A DNA stretch of 64,000 bases from Christensenella sp. UBA7862. GTDB taxonomy: Bacteria > Bacillota > Clostridia > Christensenellales > UBA1242. Position 1 is the first letter of the stretch. Every line of letters begins with the position of its first letter. Location: the NCBI GenBank assembly GCA_002500135.1, contig DLSM01000001.1:57373-121372 (forward strand). The letters run 5' to 3'. A program made the position numbers and the translations under genes. Of the stretch, positions 61,721-64,000 are shown piece after piece. The notes under the pieces are model-generated. The model did no database searches. It was not told where the DNA came from and saw nothing but the letters and a program-made list of their open reading frames with translations.

Positions 61721-62820
61721 TGCATTTGTCTTTCTATAGAGAATTTAGACCAAAGACTTTTGACCAAGTGATTGGACAACCTCACATTGTGTCCGCACTT
61801 AAAAACCAAGTGAAGTCGGGTAAAATTGGGCATGCTTATCTTTTCACCGGCACTCGTGGAACGGGCAAAACTTCTTGTGCAAAGATTTTTGCCAAGGCAA
61901 TAAATTGCGAAAACCCACAAAATGGCTCCCCTTGTGGCAAATGTAGAACTTGCCTTGCCCTTGACGAACCAAGCAATGTTGACGTGCTTGAAATTGACGC
62001 AGCGTCAAACAATGGTGTTGACGAAATTAGAGCCTTGAGGGAAAAAGTTAAATATCCACCTGTGCATGGAAAATATAAGGTGTATATTATTGACGAAGTG
62101 CATATGCTAACTGACAGTGCCTTTAATGCTTTGCTTAAAACTCTTGAAGAACCACCAACTCATGCGGTGTTCATATTGGCCACCACAGAAGCCTACAAAT
62201 TGCCTTCAACAATTCTTTCAAGATGTATGCGTTTTGACTTCCGCCTTGTGGGGAAGGAAGACCTAGAAAAGCAAGTGAGATATGTGTTTGACAAGTGCAA
62301 CATAACGGCAGATGACAAGTCCGTTGAAGCCATTGCAATAGCGGGCGAAGGCAGTGTGAGAGATACGCTTTCTGTTGCAGATTGCGTGGTCGCTTTTGGC
62401 GGGGATAACATAACTATCGACAAGACCTTGCAAATTCTTGGAACGAGCGATTTTGACACCACAATAGCTCTTGCAAATGCAATTTTGGACAAAGACTTGG
62501 GGCAAGTACTAACTACAATAAACAATGTCTGCCAGTCTGGCAAAAACTTGACCGCTTTTGGCAAAGAGATGACGGTGTTGTTTAAAAATTTGATTGTTAT
62601 TAAAAGTTGTAAAAATGCAAAAGATATATTAGCAGTGCCACAAGATATTTTTGACAAACTGAAAACCCTTTCTGAAAAAGCAGACGCAACAACACTTTTG
62701 TCCTTTATGCAGAAGTTTAGCAGTGTGGAAAGTGAACTTAAATATGCAATCTCGCCACGAACACTTATTGAACTTACATCTCTTGAATGTGCAAGCATAG
62801 ATAATGTAAAAAAAAACTAA
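61720..62820 (+). CDS. dnaX: DNA polymerase III gamma subunit (short dnaX product)
   Basis: This 366-residue clamp-loader ATPase covers domains I-III. Walker A is FTGTRGTGKTSCAK (about residues 42-55), the zinc module is C-x8-CGKCRTC, Walker B is VYIIDEVHML, sensor 1 is FILATTE, and the SRC finger is TILSRC. The frame ends as GTA AAA AAA AAC TAA, that is, two codons after an A9 run. The missing C-terminal part is present directly downstream in the -1 frame. The short product thus corresponds to gamma and a slipped product to tau. The start overlaps sigH by one base. Confidence 0.95.
   Translation: MHLSFYREFRPKTFDQVIGQPHIVSALKNQVKSGKIGHAYLFTGTRGTGKTSCAKIFAKAINCENPQNGSPCGKCRTCLALDEPSNVDVLEIDAASNNGVDEIRALREKVKYPPVHGKYKVYIIDEVHMLTDSAFNALLKTLEEPPTHAVFILATTEAYKLPSTILSRCMRFDFRLVGKEDLEKQVRYVFDKCNITADDKSVEAIAIAGEGSVRDTLSVADCVVAFGGDNITIDKTLQILGTSDFDTTIALANAILDKDLGQVLTTINNVCQSGKNLTAFGKEMTVLFKNLIVIKSCKNAKDILAVPQDIFDKLKTLSEKADATTLLSFMQKFSSVESELKYAISPRTLIELTSLECASIDNVKKN
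62808..62816 (+). other. A9 slippage site in dnaX
   Basis: Nine consecutive A precede CTAA in the gamma frame. A -1 shift, or one extra A in the mRNA, joins the gamma frame to the downstream open frame without any stop. Thermus thermophilus dnaX is known to use an A9 run for transcriptional slippage; E. coli uses A AAA AAG with stimulators. No Shine-Dalgarno-like stimulator or strong downstream stem is visible here. Confidence 0.7.
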
Positions 62821-62843
62821 TAAATGAAGATTTAGTTAAGAAT

Positions 62844-63413
62844 TTGTCCGAATTTTTGAAAAATCTTGCTTCAAGTGGAGTAAAAACCCAGCAAAGTACA
62901 AATGTTGTGGATAAAAATGTTATAACTTCGGATAAGACTTCTTCAAGTGGGGAATATGACGAGTATGAGGACTATTTCATTCCGCCAGACGACTTGCCGC
63001 TGCCAGACCTAAGTGAAATTCACGAAACAGACAGAACGGCAACTCCAAAGGTTATTGCGACCATTTCGCCAGAAGAAATGCGAAACCCATACAAACTTTG
63101 GGGGCTTGTTGTTATTAGACTTCGTGAGCAAAACTTAATAACGCTTCACACCGCTTGTGGCGAACTTAGACACCTAAAACTCGTTGGAGATGACCTGATT
63201 GTTGAGGTTCACGAGGAATATTTGTATAAAATTCTTACAAATTCAGAGAATTTTGCTAAAATTTCGTTGGAACTATCCAAAATAAATGATAAAATAAAAT
63301 TGAACTTTGTGTTAAAACTTAAGGAAAACAAAGTTCTTGAAAGTTACAACAGATTAAAAGCACTTTTCGGTGACGACCTAGAGAGCAATTTCAACACTTT
63401 TGGGGCAAACTGA
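62844..63413 (+). CDS. dnaX: tau-specific C-terminal part of dnaX, in the -1 frame
   Basis: The frame is open from the A9 run (62808) through 63413. The first possible start is TTG 62844, but it has no ribosome site, so independent translation is unlikely. The sequence begins with a linker (NEDLVKNLSEFLKNLASSG), then a Pro/Asp-rich stretch. A globular domain (about 63078-63330) follows with YKLWGLVVIRLREQNLITLHTACGELRHLKLVGDDLIVEV at 63090-63207, which matches domain IV/V regions of tau. A slipped product would have about 564 residues. In tau this part binds the polymerase and helicase. Confidence 0.8.
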   Translation: MSEFLKNLASSGVKTQQSTNVVDKNVITSDKTSSSGEYDEYEDYFIPPDDLPLPDLSEIHETDRTATPKVIATISPEEMRNPYKLWGLVVIRLREQNLITLHTACGELRHLKLVGDDLIVEVHEEYLYKILTNSENFAKISLELSKINDKIKLNFVLKLKENKVLESYNRLKALFGDDLESNFNTFGAN

Positions 63414-63439
63414 AAATATACTAATTTAAGGAGTTTAAA

Positions 63440-63760
63440 ATGGGATATAATAAATTTGGCGGCTTTGGCGGCGGAATGAATATGCAAAATATGATTAAGC
63501 AAGCCCAAAGAATGCAAGCCGAAATGGAGAAAAAACAAGAGGAACTGGCTGAAACAGTGCTTACGGGTGTTTCTGGTGGCGGAATGGTGGAAGTTACAAT
63601 CACTGGCAAAAAAGACATCACTGGCATAAAGATTGACCCACAAGTGGTTGACCCAGATGATGTGGAAATGCTTGAGGACTTAATTTTGGGTGCAATTAAA
63701 GACGCACAAACAAAAGCAGATGACCTTTCAAAAGACGCCCTCGGCGGCTTTGGGTTGTAA
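63440..63760 (+). CDS. YbaB/EbfC-family nucleoid-associated protein
   Basis: This 106-residue protein has the family plan: a Gly-rich N-terminus (MGYNKFGGFGGGMNMQNM), a helix with IKQAQRMQAEMEKKQEEL, and a sheet with TGVSGGGMVEVTITGKKDITGIKIDP. A C-terminal helical segment LEDLILGAIKDAQTKADDL follows. Members form dimers that bind DNA. It follows dnaX, as in Bacillus (dnaX-yaaK-recR). ATG 63440 has AAGGAG. The next gene is not recR. Confidence 0.94.
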   Translation: MGYNKFGGFGGGMNMQNMIKQAQRMQAEMEKKQEELAETVLTGVSGGGMVEVTITGKKDITGIKIDPQVVDPDDVEMLEDLILGAIKDAQTKADDLSKDALGGFGL

Positions 63761-63786
63761 GATAATTTAAAAGGAGAACACCAAGA

Positions 63787-64000
63787 ATGACCAAGTATGA
63801 ACGCTTCGTGTTATGGCTAAACAGATTTTATCACAAGCAAAACAAGATAACAATCTGCGTTCTATACACACTTCTTATGGCCATTCTTGGTGTTCTTATT
63901 TATGGGGCAACGCATCAGTCTGCTTCAAGCAATATATCAGTAAAATATACCCGTCCTACGCTTACATTGAACTTCGACGCAAACGGCGGCGAGTTATCCA
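63787..64000 (+). CDS. N-terminus of a membrane-anchored protein with Listeria-Bacteroides-type repeat (runs off the window)
   Basis: ATG 63787 has AAAAGGAG about 11 nt upstream and follows ebfC after 26 bp. The first 20 residues are basic (TKYERFVLWLNRFYHKQNK), then comes one hydrophobic segment (ITICVLYTLLMAILGVLIYGA). The outside part starts SASSNISVKYTRPTLTLNFDANGGEL. The pattern LNFDANGGE is the opening of the InlB B-repeat / Listeria-Bacteroides repeat of surface proteins. The gene is cut by the window end, so length and further domains are unknown. It occupies the place where recR stands in Bacillus. Confidence 0.7.
   Translation, partial: MTKYERFVLWLNRFYHKQNKITICVLYTLLMAILGVLIYGATHQSASSNISVKYTRPTLTLNFDANGGELS

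Noticed and set aside
62844..63413. dnaX as a pseudogene or two separate genes
   Set aside because: The only break is at an A9 run, both parts are conserved in sequence, the second has no ribosome site, and A9 slippage is known for dnaX elsewhere. Sequencing error in the A-run cannot be fully excluded.
1..64000. tRNA, rRNA or SRP RNA genes
   Set aside because: I looked for CCA ends, T-loop GGTTC-type words and rRNA-like conserved blocks in the gaps and found none; a program such as tRNAscan would settle it.

Overview
The window is AT-rich DNA from a low-GC, Gram-positive-type bacterium of the Firmicutes/Clostridia kind. The evidence is gene content and order: rpoB-rpoC, then rpsL-rpsG-fusA-tuf; holB-ricT-trmN6-like; mrnC-rlmB-sigH; dnaX-ebfC; murB-whiA-dnaE; plus veg, spo0A, spmA/spmB and a SipL-type SPOCS/LysM spore protein. 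Spo0A, SigH, SpmA/B and SipL together imply an endospore-forming ancestry. An uncultured gut clostridium (for example a Christensenellales-like lineage) is my inference and not something the sequence proves. No rRNA, tRNA, CRISPR array, insertion sequence or prophage was seen.

Layout. 1-18,400: the end of an unrecognised gene, then one 17.4-kb gene for a 5,791-residue predicted lipoprotein built from Ig-like stretches and six GLUG-type beta-helix modules. 18,400-32,340: transcription/translation core (rpoB, rpoC, rpsL, rpsG, fusA, tuf) with two small accessory genes, one HicB-like, between rpoC and rpsL. 32,400-38,900: AI-2E-type membrane protein with a histone-H1-like tail, trpS, a tiny hydrophobic Cys-containing gene on the minus strand, an ArsR regulator, uvrC and an orphan solute-binding-like protein. 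39,000-46,900: murB-whiA-dnaE, pfkA, greA. 46,900-53,800: holB-ricT-methyltransferase facing spmA-spmB, then tatD, rsmA and an unknown Cys-rich protein. 53,800-59,600: DUF5050-like lipoprotein, XRE regulator, spo0A, zinc-ribbon/acidic protein, veg, sipL. 59,600-64,000: a hairpin array, mrnC-rlmB, sigH-dnaX(-1 frame)-ebfC and the start of a membrane-anchored protein with a Listeria-Bacteroides-type repeat.

How the parts work together. Most genes are housekeeping (RNA polymerase, translation factors, replication clamp loader and polymerase, excision repair, rRNA/tRNA modification). A sporulation layer (Spo0A and SigH as entry regulators, SpmA/B and SipL as spore-assembly proteins, RicT and Veg as developmental modulators) is interleaved. 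Large exported proteins sit at both ends.

Points that stand out: dnaX is interrupted in frame exactly at an A9 run and is restored by a -1 shift; three intergenic regions carry 11-bp A-tract tandem arrays directly behind a hairpin; three genes have a TATAAT box exactly 6 nt before the ATG, predicting leaderless mRNAs; and the rifampicin region of RpoB carries Gln at the E. coli His526 position. Promoter, terminator and motif calls were made by eye; nothing was run against a database.
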